A stretch of DNA of 64,000 nt, from assembly GCA_964019155.1 (NCBI GenBank), contig OZ025242.1, positions 2,054,694 through 2,118,693 on the forward strand, given 5' to 3'. Origin of the DNA: Osedax fenrisi (taxonomy: Eukaryota; Annelida; Polychaeta; Sabellida; Siboglinidae). Below are positions 12,728 to 23,829 of this stretch, one piece after another. The position numbers were made by a program, and so were the translations under genes. How positions within the stretch are numbered: the stretch's first letter is position 1; every line of letters starts with the position of its first letter. Below the pieces are notes generated by a model. The model made no database searches. It saw only the letters and a program-made list of their open reading frames with translations, and was not told the DNA's origin.

Positions 12728-13505
12728 TTTATTTATTTATTTAAATCATACATGAAATACAGAGGTCCATAGAATATAAACGAAAATTAAAAAGAATAAA
12801 CTAAAAAAACAACAATTAATCTAAGAAACGAAATTTAAAATACTATACAAACAATGAGTTATACCACATGGTAAACAGTGGCGATGGGAACACAATATTA
12901 TATTCATATAATTGAACAATTAGTGAATTACACGATAATTGTATTCGTTTATATAGCGAATAATATGACTTGCGTAATTTAACAGTTAAATTATTAACAT
13001 AATCGTTAAAAAACATTAAAGAGGCACTATTTCTACGTCTGTAGTTCATAACAATACGATAAGCATTATTATAAGCAATATTAAGTTTAGCCATGCAATA
13101 TCTATTTGGTATCCATATGCTACTAAGGTATATATTAGAAACAAATGTTTTAAATAGAATAATTTGTGTATCCTTAGAGCAATGATTAAAGTTATATAAT
13201 ATTGCATAGCTTTGTTTATATAACTGTTTAATATTACTATATATATATCAATATCATCAGATAAGTCCTCTGAAATCCAATGTCCAAGATATCTATATGA
13301 TTTGACAACTTTTAGAAGTTTATTATCTATATATAATTTTACAGGTTTATGATATGATTTATCAAAATAAATTGGTAAAATAACCGATTTATCAATATTA
13401 AACGTTATGTGGCTATGGTTAGCAAACTCTTCACAACAACTTATCAACAACTGCAAACCCCCTAGTGATGGTGAAAATAATGTTATAAATACACTATTGT
13501 TAATA
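12728..13505 (-). pseudogene. Decayed LINE (CR1/L2-like group), RT C-terminal part and 3' end
   Basis: Minus-strand translation gives the region just after the RT catalytic motif: FSPSLGGLQLLISCCEEFAN, then SYRYLGHWISEDLSDD, a typical YLG motif of CR1/L2/Rex-type LINEs. After a frame change near 13200 it continues with AKLNIAYNNAYRIVMNYRR to a stop at about 12843. The 3' UTR ends in TATGGACCTCTG and an (AAAT)n tail at 12728-12745, as in many LINEs. The 5' part including YADD is missing; a pogo-like element begins 9 bp further out at 13514. Frame breaks show it is dead. Clade assignment is approximate. Confidence 0.78.
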
Positions 13506-13513
13506 TATATATA

Positions 13514-14040
13514 CAGTCAAAGCTCGATAACTCAACATTGACGGGACGGAGTTTTCATGTTGAGTTAGCGAGTATGTTGAGTTATCGGATGTATAAATTA
13601 ATTACTTAATTAATGTTTTGTTCACATAAATGCATTCAAAATAGTACTTGTATGATAATATAATAATTGTAATTGTATTTTTACGTTTATATATTTATAT
13701 CCATATATTATTAAATAAAACCATGTTGAATAATGTATGTTGAATTCTATTTGTTGAGCAATGTAGTTTTATAAGGAAGTAAAAGATACGAATCCAACAA
13801 CATATGTTTGTGATATTTTGATTTTTCATAAATGTTGAGTTATCGGATGTATATTTACATGTAATGTATAGGCTAGGATTATAAAAACGATGTTGAGTTA
13901 TATGTATGTTGAGTTATATTTGTTGAATAATAGGGTTTTTGTTATCATGTAAAAGATTCGAATCCAACCAAATATTTGTTGGATGTTGAGTTATCGGCAA
14001 TGTTGAGTTATCAGCATGTTGAGTTACCGAGCTTCTACTG
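13514..14040. mobile_element. pogo/Tigger-like MITE, family 2
   Basis: Ends are inverted: CAGTCAAAGCTCGATAACTC at left and GAGTTACCGAGCTTCTACTG at right, flanked by TA (13512-13513, 14041-14042) as for Tc1/mariner/pogo insertion. The motif TGTTGAGTTATCGG recurs several times in both subterminal regions. No transposase frame: non-autonomous, 527 bp. It abuts the decayed LINE to its left. Confidence 0.85.
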
Positions 14041-14401
14041 TATATATATATATATTTTATATTTAATCGGTGTTAAAATAAAATAATCGTAATAATATAA
14101 GTGAAGTAATGCGAGCCTCTCTCTTACGTAATCGTCCGATCGTTGTGTCACGTGGTGGTGGTTGTATATCGGGCCGCTACTCGGGTCATCACGTGCTAGG
14201 TATCACGTGCTAGGTAGCCGATACGAACGCGCGCGTGTTGTATACACGCCAGCCTCCTCGCGCGCGGCCATTATTAGCACTGATCACGTGGTATTAACAC
14301 GTGACGACACTTCATCTGTCACGTGCTCGCCAGGAGGCTATTCTCGCCGTACTAGCTTAGATGTTGACGTTTTTATCGCAACCTATATATATATTTCATA
14401 A
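14041..14401. other. Short gene-free stretch rich in CACGTG
   Basis: After a (TA)n tract, 14140-14330 is CpG-richer and carries six CACGTG sites within about 170 bp (14150-14325). No gene seen. Confidence 0.6.
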
Positions 14402-14488
14402 ATGGGTGAAAGAATTGATAATCTCTGCTTCTTCCTTCACCCATGCAATTGCCAAATCTGATTTTATTATTATTATTATTATTATCAT

Positions 14489-14544
<56 letters not shown>

Positions 14545-14545
14545 A
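14402..14545 (+). mobile_element. Stem-loop retroposon, copy 2, with (TTA)n and (TA)n tail
   Basis: ATGGGTGAA (14402-14410) pairs perfectly with TTCACCCAT (14436-14444), then CAAATCTGATTTTA leads into (TTA)n and about 25 TA units to 14540. Same layout as copy 1 but with compensating stem changes. Confidence 0.55.
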
Positions 14546-15142
14546 CATATAATTACATACATTAATATATATTATAAACATAGTTATTATTGGCGATAAA
14601 CTAAATCATTATATCTATTGCAAATATTAATAATTACAACCATAGACATCGAAGGGGCGAAGCCTGTATTAATATATAACTGATTACAACTTACATTAAA
14701 TGAGTTATTAGTGTTTAGTCTTTAGATCGGAAGATACTGAGAGCCGCTGAGCACGATGATAGTTATATACACATACACACACACATACACACATACATAC
14801 ATACATACACACATACACGCACACATACACACACATACACCATTACAAAAACATTAGGACGCGTGTTATATAACAATAGTTCTGTTGTCACTCATCCAAT
14901 CTCATCCCATCTCATCCAATCTCATCCCATCTCGCGTTATCTCGATGAGGTCACGTGATGTCTCAGCGCGAGGATTGATGTATTCCGGTACCGGTAGCGC
15001 CCCCCCCCCCCGTCTGATTGATAACCACGTGATATTAACGAGCACGTGTCCGTGTATAGGTATTCGAGTGCTGGGTCACGTGCGGTGTATGACGTAATGC
15101 GCGGAATAATAGGGGGAGCCACCGGTACTGGAATATATCACA
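14546..15142. other. Gene-free region
   Basis: Contains an ACAC/ATAC tract (14770-14840), a CATCYAATCT short tandem repeat (14892-14935), four CACGTG sites (14951-15080) and a poly-C of about 12 (15000-15011). No gene seen. Confidence 0.55.
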
Positions 15143-15201
15143 CCGCGGCATAGACCTATAGCTATAGAGAGAACATCTCTCTCTAGCTCTATGCTCCGCG
15201 G
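15143..15201. repeat. Foldback hairpin of the TAGAGCTAGAGA type
   Basis: Imperfect inverted repeat with CCGCGG at both ends (15143-15148, 15196-15201) and arms CATAGACCTATAGCTATAG / CTCTAGCTCTATG. Related arms occur at 33453-33609 and 43338-43376. Confidence 0.6.
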
Positions 15202-15333
15202 AGACATTCACGTATATATATATACAGAATATATATACCTTATACGACGTATTCATATTAAGTGTGTTAGGATTTAGATATTAAATATATAAAGCATGAA
15301 CGAGATCGAATAAGCGATATCGGATAGAGTGGC

Positions 15334-15517
15334 CCAGCTAACAGTAATAGCAACATAATATCATAATAATAGTATAACATAATAGCCTCAAATGTTTACA
15401 TTGTGCTATTATGCTGCTATTATAAAGTTTTGTTGTTATTGCTATTATGCTGTTATTATGCTATCATTAAAAGTCTATTATGCTGCTAATATGAGGATAT
15501 TACTAGTAGTTAGCTGG
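15334..15517. mobile_element. Short foldback element, ends CCAGCTAAC/GTTAGCTGG
   Basis: Nine-base inverted ends (15334-15342, 15509-15517) surround AT-rich sequence with repeated GCTATTATGCTG words on one arm and complementary ATAGCAACATAAT on the other. Likely a small MITE of unknown superfamily. Confidence 0.45.
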
Positions 15518-15639
15518 AGGGACGTTAACAAAAGTTAACAATTATGAATTGTGTTATTTGAAAAAAGGCGACTTATGACGTGCCACGTCGTGCGTTGTAC
15601 TTTATAATTAATATAAATGTAATGGTAGGGATGTATCAC

Positions 15640-15975
15640 GCTGACGTCATTCTATTTATAGAACGTGACGTCATACGCTAAGCTGACGCGCCGTTACGTC
15701 GGAGGTAGGGTGCCAGTTTTACCGTCGGAGACACGATATCTACGAAAGCTCGGGTCGGTGAAAGGTCAAGAGGTCAACGACCGCGCTAACTCGACGGCGG
15801 CGTTCCCTCGCCGCTGTTTTTAACGTCCAGTGAGAGAGAGGGGAGGGGACTTAAAACTTAATAAATTAGAAATAAAATAGGAGCTCGCGCGCGAAACTTT
15901 CGCTATTTTTATTGTACGATCACGTGGTTTCCCCCCGCCCGACAGAGGTTATTTATACAGACGTACTTCCGGTGA
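15640..15975. promoter_or_regulatory. CpG-rich candidate regulatory region (2 CRE, DR2, ETS)
   Basis: Two full CRE palindromes TGACGTCA (15642-15649 and 15666-15673, 24 bp apart), a direct repeat of AGGTCA with 2-bp spacing (15763-15768, 15771-15776), and an ETS site ACTTCCGGT (15965-15973), all in a CpG-rich block unlike the AT-rich surroundings. This is the density expected of an animal promoter or enhancer. No start codon or exon is recognisable beside it, so the assignment rests on motifs only. Confidence 0.4.
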
Positions 15976-16697
15976 AACTTATGATATATGTGTGTGCGGT
16001 AACCACCGTTTGAACCCGACCTCGTATCATGATAAAAACACACTACGCAGGTAATGTTAACTCGATCTATATAGTATGCTACAAATAGCGCATGAATAAA
16101 ATGTACAGTATATATAATTAATAATAATAATTATTATTAATATTAAATTTCTGATATCCTACATGTTAAATTACGACGTACGTCGCACGTTAAAAGATGG
16201 CTATTTTATATTCTATTGGGAGGATGATGACGGCAATTTGCATGTATACACACACCGCATTTATTTCAAGGTCATTTAGGTATGGCGATATTCGTTTCAA
16301 AGGTTACCCGTTATACCGGGTTAAATAATCCTATATTATATGGGAAATTCGATATTAATCATTATAAACTGTACATTTATATACGCTATTTGTAGTATAT
16401 ATGTATACATATATATATATTTATTTATATGTGTATATATATATATATACATATGTATCGAGTGAACATAGTTTTATTATCATTACGCGTGGTGAGGTGA
16501 ACCCATTGGTTATGTAACTATATAACTATCCCGCTGCCTATAGGTATATAGTATACTCATCAGCCTACTCATCAGCCTACTCGTCTGCCTACTCCTCTGC
16601 CTACTTCTCTGTTTACTCCATTAGTTAATAACTCATCGTGATGAACTATTTACCAATAGTGTAATAATGGATGCATTGAAGAATAAATATATATATG

Positions 16698-16765
<68 letters not shown>

Positions 16766-17169
16766 ATAGGGAACTCTATTAATAGCAGTAATCACTTCTA
16801 GTGATACACACGTATCGTGCTCTATGTGTTATGAACAATAAAGTTTCTCTTCATCTCAGAGCACAGCTACCTAGCTAGATCAAAGCCATGTTAGGCTATA
16901 GCCTCTCTATAGAGATAACTATAGTTCACATGTATATACTAAGATATCTTCTCCGTATATCATAATTGTATATAACTTGTGATTGAACCTTACGCTATTA
17001 ATAATCTATATATAGCCTCTCACGTATTGCATAATATGTACGTGTACTTTATGTTCAATGTACATTCTACACACTAGATTCTAGAGTAATGTACAGTATA
17101 TTATATATGAACAAACGCGTGCACACTTACTCACATACGCACGTACAGTGTACGTCGTACACACATATA

Positions 17170-17220
<51 letters not shown>

Positions 17221-18265
17221 GCAGTCATAAATAATGTATAAGTACATACTAATTGGGTCACGCGTGAATGGATGTTATGTATAAATACGGTGATATATGT
17301 CATCGTGAACATATGTATACCCTATAGGTAACATAACATAGGTACATATATGTATGTATAGATAGATAGATAGATAGATAGATATATCTCTATAGAGAGT
17401 AGATAGATGATTTATATAACAAAGAAATATAACAAAGATAGTTCTCATTTGTGTTTTAGCAAAATAATAATACATAAATAAATAAACGATAATATTATAT
17501 AATAAGTAGTAAATAATAAGGAGAACAATATAGGATCGTTAGGTTGATAAACGTGAACAAACTAAAATAATATAAAATAAAAATATACGAATATTAAAAA
17601 TTACCAATAATAAAATCTGTTACTTTACTTCTGGAACGTTCTATGGATGTCATACATGTATACATGTGTACACGGGTATGTATCTCGTGTATCTACGTAT
17701 GTATATGTGTTATGCTAAAGGTAGTATTCTATAATTAGGTATTCATCTTAGAAAACTATCGTATATGATATAATAAGTGATTTATAAAATATTATATAAT
17801 AATTCATAACCATTCTTGTTTTTTTTCATTTGCGAAGTCTTGAAACCGATAAATAATAATAATAATATGTACTTTATAAGTTTATTGATGTATACATGTA
17901 CTGTAACTTACAGTCTGTAAGGTGACTGCGTATATCTTGCATAACATCACTAACACATATAGTTGTAGCTTTACTATCTAGAGAGATAACAGAGATAAGC
18001 TATCGAGTAATACACGCGCGCATTACGCAACATTACGTAAGATATCTAATGACGATGGTAGTGATAGTATTAATGGTGATAATGATAATGATAGTGTTAA
18101 TGGTGATAATGATGTAGCTCTATAGCGATTAACGTAGAATGACAATGTACGACGTACATTGTACGTATACGTATTCTATAGAATACGGTAAGTTATAATA
18201 CATCTATTGTTAATCGTTTAATAATGTAATCGATAGAAATATATATTTATTTATTTGTACTTTAT
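15976..18265. other. Gene-free AT-rich region
   Basis: Holds a 12-bp CTACTCNTCNGC-type repeat (16551-16615), (TA)n at 16704-16764 and 17177-17213, a (GATA)n at 17360-17383, and GTACGACGTAC palindromic words near 18143-18175. No gene seen. Confidence 0.55.
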
Positions 18266-18490
18266 TTGGTGGAGTCTTTTCATCCCATCCAGGAACATAG
18301 ATGAAGTTTTCACTTATAACCTATATGGCTCTAATGTCCCTTCGAAGCCGCTCTCATGTTAAGGCGTCCATGGTTTTAACGAGAGCCGATCATTTATTTA
18401 TACACAATTATATAAGATTTAAATAATATTTATATAAATATTATTTTATGACCATGTTAATGGACCAGACTGGGCTTGAACCCGTGTCCT

Positions 18491-18491
<1 letters not shown>
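18266..18491 (-). mobile_element. tRNA-derived SINE, copy B, broken in the tRNA head
   Basis: Same body as copy A (CGGCTTCGAAGGGACATTAG on the minus strand; 3' motif GGGATGAAAAGACTCC near 18268) and an intact B box GGTTCAAGCCC. The head stops at about 18491 where a (TA)n tract begins, so the A box is lost and the copy should be pol III-silent. Confidence 0.85.
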
Positions 18492-18533
<42 letters not shown>

Positions 18534-18988
18534 ATAATGTTATACTAATAATAATACAAATTCTCTAAATTGATTACAATGTAGCGTGTGATAGCTTCGT
18601 ATGTATGTTTGAATAAAGTACAATACCACGTTAGGCGACATGTCGTGATTAACCTTTGAACCCTACACACCCTAGTAAAGCGGTCATTTTATTCATCTGA
18701 ATTGTGAACAGATGAATATCTGAATAATATTATCATAACATATGATACAAATACGTATATATATATACATACATACATATAATGTGTGCAGGTGAACATG
18801 TATTCACTAATACGCCCACGTAATTATTAATGATGCACGCGAGTCTAGCACCGAGGACATGCGACAAGGACATGCCGGACACGCCTTATAAGGAGATGTA
18901 TAGTTTACTAGCACGTGACATGCATGCGCGCGCATCTAGCTAGCCGCGTATCACAACCCTATAGGTCCTCGCACGTACAGCGTATAGT
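18492..18988. other. Gene-free region
   Basis: (TA)n at 18493-18530, then AT-rich sequence with a CpG-richer patch (18830-18960). A GAACAGATGAATATCTGAAT inverted motif lies near 18700. No gene seen. Confidence 0.55.
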
Positions 18989-19343
18989 GTTCGATGTACA
19001 GTGCACAGTATAGTGTACACTGTATAAAGTATACTCAGAATACCGTATACAGTATATAATGTACATTGTACACTGTACAATTTTGTCGGCAATTTTATAT
19101 GAAGGGAACTAAAAAAGTTACCAAAACGGGCTCTCCTATTGAACAGTGTACACTCGTACATTATACACTGTACAATGTACACTGTACAGTGTACAATGTA
19201 TAGGTACAATGTATACATTGAATATAGTGCACAGTATAGTGTAGACTGTATAAAGTACTCAGTATACTGTATACAGTGTACACTTGTACATTATACACTG
19301 TACAATGTACAAGTACACAATGTACACAGTGTACATCTCCCTC
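18989..19343. repeat. GTAC-palindrome array with 132-bp duplication
   Basis: Dense copies of GTACACTGTAC, GTACATTGTAC and GTACAATGTAC. The block starting ACAGTGTACACTCGTACATT at 19143 recurs at about 19276 with one change, and GCACAGTATAGTGTAGACTG also has a sister near 19002. Nearly every word is self-complementary, so strong secondary structure is expected on either strand. Confidence 0.75.
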
Positions 19344-19644
19344 TTTCGCGTAACGATGGATCAGCTACATCTATCAGTCACCGAGTGGCAGCACCGGTAT
19401 GGCGACATTCCCCCTGCCACGTGATGTGTTGTTCCGGTACACGTCACACGACCACGTGTATAGGCTAGCGACCGCTTCAAGGTACACTTAATGTATACAC
19501 GTAATGTATACACAAGTATGTGTCTGTAGATAATGTATCCACTCTGGACAGTATATTTATATATATATAGCACTAAGGACATATCCTTTAGTATATCCCC
19601 GAGTATAACGTAACATTCATTGGGTGAGGTTAATGCGCTTAGTG

Positions 19645-19731
19645 GTGGTGGTTGTTGTGGTAGTGGTTGTGGTAGTGGTGGTAGTGGTTGTGGTAGTGGT
19701 GGTGGTGGTGGTGGTGGTGGTGGTGGTGGTA
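19645..19731. repeat. (GGT)n-rich microsatellite
   Basis: GGTGGTGGTTGT and GTGGTA interruptions lead into an uninterrupted (GGT)n run of about 11 units. Confidence 0.9.
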
Positions 19732-19771
19732 AGGGGAGGCTTATACGCATTACATAGGGCCTATAAATTTA

Positions 19772-20020
19772 ATATAGTATATAGTATATAGAATATAGAA
19801 TATAGAATATAGAATATAGTATATAGAATATAGAATATAGAATATAGTATATAGAATATAGAATATAGAATATAGTATATAGAATATAGAATATAGAATA
19901 TAGAATATAGTATATAGAATATAGAATATAGAATATAGAATATAGAATATAGTATATAGAATATAGAATATAGAATATAGTATATAGAATATAGATTATA
20001 TAGAATATAGTATATACTTA
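19772..20020. repeat. AT-rich short tandem repeat ATATAGA/ATATAGT
   Basis: About 245 bp of seven-base ATATAGA units with ATATAGT interspersed roughly every three or four units. It touches the 3' end of the LINE at 20023-22914; the same word continues on the far side (22955-22990). It may be the element's own tail, its target, or both. Confidence 0.9.
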
Positions 20021-22957
20021 CCTTACCAGGTCGAGCTTGCTCGGCATTTCTTGACACGTTCCATCCATCCTTTTCTATCGTTCATCGCGGTTGGAATCTC
20101 ATCTATATTGCATCCGGTATCCTCCAGTAGTTGATCGATGTACGTCTTGGCAGGTCGTCCTCGTGGCCGTTTGCTGTGAGTTGGTTGCCAGAGAAGTACA
20201 TCACTTGCTAGCTCATCTTTGCTTCGCCAACAATGGCCTGCAAATCGTAGGCGTTGTTTCCGAATAGAGGCTGATATTCTTGGGATTTCAAGATAGAGGT
20301 CTTTGTTAGAGATGTGATCTTTCCAGGATTTATTGAGTGCAGCACGGAGCATGCGAGTATATGCTCCATCCAGTCTTTTTTCCAACGTTGCTGTTAGAGT
20401 CCAAGTCGTCGCACCATACACTAGTACTGATTCCACCGCAGCTCGGAAAAAGCTTCTTTTGAGATTTTCTGATAGATTTGATTTCCACAGTATAATCATA
20501 CTATTCAGTGCTGCCCAGGCTTTTGCTATTCTTGTATTGATATCATTTTCAGTATTTGCAATGTAGCTGCCGAGATATTTGAAATTGTCTACGTTTTTGA
20601 TAGAATTTCCATTTCTGCTTATCATGTTGTCACTCTTTGAATTTAGGCTCATATACTCAGTTTTATCTGAGTTTATTTTCAGTCCAATGTCTTCTGCAGC
20701 TTCTTCGATTTGATGTAGCATTTTCTCAGCATCTTTTATTGTATCTGCAGTAACTGCAATATCGTCTGCGTAGTCAATGTCGGTAATATGTATAGCTGGA
20801 TGTCGACTGCTTCTTCTTTGTGAAAGTGTAAAGCCTAGATTAATATTATCATCTATGGAGTGTTTTAGTATATAGTCAAGGCAGATTATGAATAAATACG
20901 GAGCCAATGTATCTCCTTGTAGGACACCGGTCGTAATTTCAAAATAAGGAGTATCTCCGTCAGGTGATCTGACCATAGCGCTTGTATTCCTATATAGCAT
21001 CATTATTGCATTGACTATGTCCTTTGGTATTCCATATATTATTAATATATTTTCCATTTTAAGTCTGTCTATAGAATCGAAAGCCTTTGCAAAGTCAATA
21101 AAAAGCAGCGTTATAGGTAGCTTTTTGGCTTTCACGCCTTCTAATATGCGCCGAATTGTTAATATTTGTCCAGATGTGGATCGGTTTGTCCTGAATCCAT
21201 TTTGATTTTTCCTTAGGATAGGGTCGATCACAGGTCTTATCCTGTTTAGTAACATCAGGTTGTATATCTTGGCAGCAATTGGTGTGAGTGTGATTCCTCT
21301 ATAGTTTTTCGTTATTGATAGATTACCTTTTTTGGGGAAAGGGAGAATGCACCCTTCTCTCCATCTTCTAATACTTTCTTGGTTGTATACACAATTACAG
21401 GATTCTAGAAGAAATTCTTGAAAATCGTCTATTTTCCATACTTCAGCAGGAATTTCGAGGCCAACCGCTTTTCCATTCTGGATACTTTTGGTGGCTTTTG
21501 ATAATTCAGGTGCAGTAAAAGGTCCAGTTTCTATATTTAGATGCTTATTGGTATTTACGATGCATTCATTTCCGCTGTTTGTTGTAGTTTGTATCGGTTT
21601 GCCGAGTAGTTCTTTGAAGTGTTGGTGCCATAGTTGTATGCGTTCTTTTTCGCTATTTGCTTTAATCTTGGCTTCTTCTGTATTCTTTCGTCCGCTGACT
21701 TCGTTGACTGTTTTCCATGCAAGTGCTGATTTTTTAAAACTGATTGCGTTTTTTATTACATCAATCTTGCGAGTAACATATTCGGTTTGTTCATTTTCAT
21801 ACATTTTGGTGAGCACATTTTGAGCATCTGTAAACTTTTTGATATTTTCTGAAGTTGGATCGCTGTTTTTGATCTCTGCCGCTTGATGGAGTATTTCACG
21901 CTTTTGACATATATACGGTGTTTCCCATGGTAATCTCTTTATCATTTTCGGTTTCAACGGGATTTCTTTTGTAGCTGCTTCCTTGCAGGCTTTTTCAAAA
22001 TTGTTATATCTAGAGTTTGCAGTTGATTCGTTTTGTTCACTTTCTTGGAGGACTGTATATCCGTTTTTCACTTCAGTAATGAAACTTTTTCGGACATCGC
22101 TATCGTCTTTCAGTGTGGACCAATTAAAGGGCTTATTTTGACATAATTTCTTTTTATTGGCTCTCATACAAAGACATATTTTAGCTGAAATTATACGATG
22201 GTCAGATGCTACACTAATAAACGAATTGAATGCTCTACAGTTTTTGGCGCTATTTTTCCACTTATTGTTGATGATTAAAAAATCAATCTGAGATTTAAAA
22301 CCATTTGGTGAGGTATGTGTCCATTTCTGTCCTAATCTTTTCTGGAAATGAGTATTTAGGCATAATAGATTATTTTCTTGAAGATAACTTTGTAACATAT
22401 TACCGTTTCGGTTTGTTTCCCTGTGTAGGGAATATTTATGTCCATCATCGTATCCAAGGTGTGCGTTGAAGTCTCCTCCTATAATTAGTACATTATGCTT
22501 TGGGATGTTTCTTGTAAATGCGTTTAGATCAGTATAGAATAATTCAACCTCCTGTTCATCGGTAACGTTTGTCGGGCTGTAGCATGATATAACTGTTGTC
22601 ATCGGGTTTCCTTCGAAATGTATCGCCATTATTCTGGGGTTTATTTTTTCAACGCTTGTTATTTTATCATATGCTCTCGAGTTCAATAGTATACCAATTC
22701 CACCGGTAGCAGCATTCATACTGTTTTTCCATGCAGAGCAAGTTATTAGTATCCATTTTCCGAAGTTGTGTTCTTTGATATCAATGTTAGGGTGTACGAA
22801 TCTGTGTTCTTGTATGCATAAAACATCATGTCTGGTTTTTTCAGCTGAAGATACTAGTTCTGGTACCTTCCATTTTCTTTGTAAAGTCTGTGTGTTTAAT
22901 GATCCGAAGATCATACTTTTCTTCGACACTAAAAGTTTTGGTGTATTGTGTTTAGAA
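20017..22957 (-). mobile_element. Intact RTE-like non-LTR retrotransposon
   Basis: Minus-strand element bounded by the 7-bp AT-rich repeat on both sides. The 3' UTR is essentially absent: the stop codon is followed by about six bases and then tail repeats. That, plus a single ORF of just under 1000 codons, is typical of RTE-clade elements. The 5' leader before the first ATG (22914) is only some 40 bp, and the frame stays open into the flanking repeat, so a modest 5' truncation cannot be excluded. No LTRs, no second ORF. Confidence 0.85.
20023..22914 (-). CDS. Endonuclease/reverse transcriptase of RTE-like LINE
   Basis: Encodes a 963-residue protein from the first ATG (22912-22914). N-terminal AP-type endonuclease: CIQEHR with catalytic Glu at about 36, GGDFNAH at 146-152, and SDHR at 237-240 supplying the terminal Asp-His. 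Central reverse transcriptase: NYRGITLTP at about 537, NQNGFRTNRST at 570, FIDFAKAFDSI at 605, GVLQGDTLAPYLF at 663, and the catalytic YADD at 715-718. The C-terminus has a RLRFAGHCWR stretch and an RGRP motif with a terminal DRKGW, a layout seen in RTE-like LINEs. The enzyme would nick target DNA and copy its own RNA from the nick (target-primed reverse transcription). No stop or frameshift interrupts it, so it is either young or active. The frame is also open 5' of the ATG without another Met. Exact clade (RTE, RTE-X or Proto2-like) is uncertain. Confidence 0.93.
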   Translation of the reverse strand: MIFGSLNTQTLQRKWKVPELVSSAEKTRHDVLCIQEHRFVHPNIDIKEHNFGKWILITCSAWKNSMNAATGGIGILLNSRAYDKITSVEKINPRIMAIHFEGNPMTTVISCYSPTNVTDEQEVELFYTDLNAFTRNIPKHNVLIIGGDFNAHLGYDDGHKYSLHRETNRNGNMLQSYLQENNLLCLNTHFQKRLGQKWTHTSPNGFKSQIDFLIINNKWKNSAKNCRAFNSFISVASDHRIISAKICLCMRANKKKLCQNKPFNWSTLKDDSDVRKSFITEVKNGYTVLQESEQNESTANSRYNNFEKACKEAATKEIPLKPKMIKRLPWETPYICQKREILHQAAEIKNSDPTSENIKKFTDAQNVLTKMYENEQTEYVTRKIDVIKNAISFKKSALAWKTVNEVSGRKNTEEAKIKANSEKERIQLWHQHFKELLGKPIQTTTNSGNECIVNTNKHLNIETGPFTAPELSKATKSIQNGKAVGLEIPAEVWKIDDFQEFLLESCNCVYNQESIRRWREGCILPFPKKGNLSITKNYRGITLTPIAAKIYNLMLLNRIRPVIDPILRKNQNGFRTNRSTSGQILTIRRILEGVKAKKLPITLLFIDFAKAFDSIDRLKMENILIIYGIPKDIVNAIMMLYRNTSAMVRSPDGDTPYFEITTGVLQGDTLAPYLFIICLDYILKHSIDDNINLGFTLSQRRSSRHPAIHITDIDYADDIAVTADTIKDAEKMLHQIEEAAEDIGLKINSDKTEYMSLNSKSDNMISRNGNSIKNVDNFKYLGSYIANTENDINTRIAKAWAALNSMIILWKSNLSENLKRSFFRAAVESVLVYGATTWTLTATLEKRLDGAYTRMLRAALNKSWKDHISNKDLYLEIPRISASIRKQRLRFAGHCWRSKDELASDVLLWQPTHSKRPRGRPAKTYIDQLLEDTGCNIDEIPTAMNDRKGWMERVKKCRASSTW

Positions 22958-23039
22958 TATAGAATATAGTATATAGAATATACTATATACTATAGATCCT
23001 CGTAGAAATACAGCATATTTAGAGCGCGGCCTCTATTGT

Positions 23040-23150
23040 ATATATTAGCGTTTGATGTCGGCGCATGCGCCCCGTCTATATGATAATGGAGTCGTTATCG
23101 GGCCCCATGTGACCTGTCACGTGACTATTGGTTCTGGCGCATGCGTATTA
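23040..23150. promoter_or_regulatory. Candidate CpG promoter: NRF1, E-box, CCAAT, NRF1
   Basis: A GGCGCATGCGCC-like NRF1 palindrome near 23058-23068, GTCACGTGAC at 23116-23125, an inverted CCAAT box (ATTGG, 23127-23131) and a second NRF1-like GGCGCATGCG at 23136-23145. This spacing of USF/CCAAT/NRF1 sites is typical of TATA-less animal promoters. It lies about 100-190 bp upstream of the 5' end of the minus-strand LINE. Confidence 0.4.
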
Positions 23151-23263
23151 CGTGTGCGTGCGAACGATGATCATTAACACACGTATACTATATATATATA
23201 TAATTCAGAATTTGATACAAGACCCCGTATATATATTGAAGCAAAGCTTATGATCATACGTTG

Positions 23264-23309
<46 letters not shown>

Positions 23310-23829
23310 TGTTGCAAATAACAACCTATAGGTATATACGGGTATATATATATACATTGTATTAGTGAGTCATATCAGTAGCCGAGCGAATGCATAATAT
23401 TACGTAATTATAAATAAATGAAGTTAACGCGTTACGTTATTAATTTTAGTTATATCATAATATTAAGTAATAGTTGTAATAAATTCAGCGCCGCCTAATT
23501 ACGTCATAAACAATGCGATGGTTGCAGATAAAAAGCGCATCGTAACGTCTATTTTTAGATCGTATTGTTTTAGTGTTATCTTTAATATCACAATAAGAAG
23601 TGCCTGCAACTGCAATAATTTCGCTTTTTATACATACGTATAGGTGTGTGTGTGTGCGTGCGTGTGTGTGTGTGTATGGTCATATACTATATCACATATG
23701 TGTGCGTATATTGTAATATGATTTATAAGTTATAAGTCATGCCATACACATACCCACATACATACACACACGCACACTCATAAACACTCACACATACACG
23801 CATTAATACGCATATACACACACGCATAC
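23151..23829. other. Gene-free region
   Basis: (TA)n at 23266-23306, a GTGTGYGTG tract at 23645-23677 and an ACACAC/ATAC tract at 23745-23825. No gene seen. Confidence 0.6.

Noticed and set aside
20333..22969. Plus-strand frames of 60-110 codons within the LINE
   Set aside because: Antisense shadows of the reverse transcriptase ORF.
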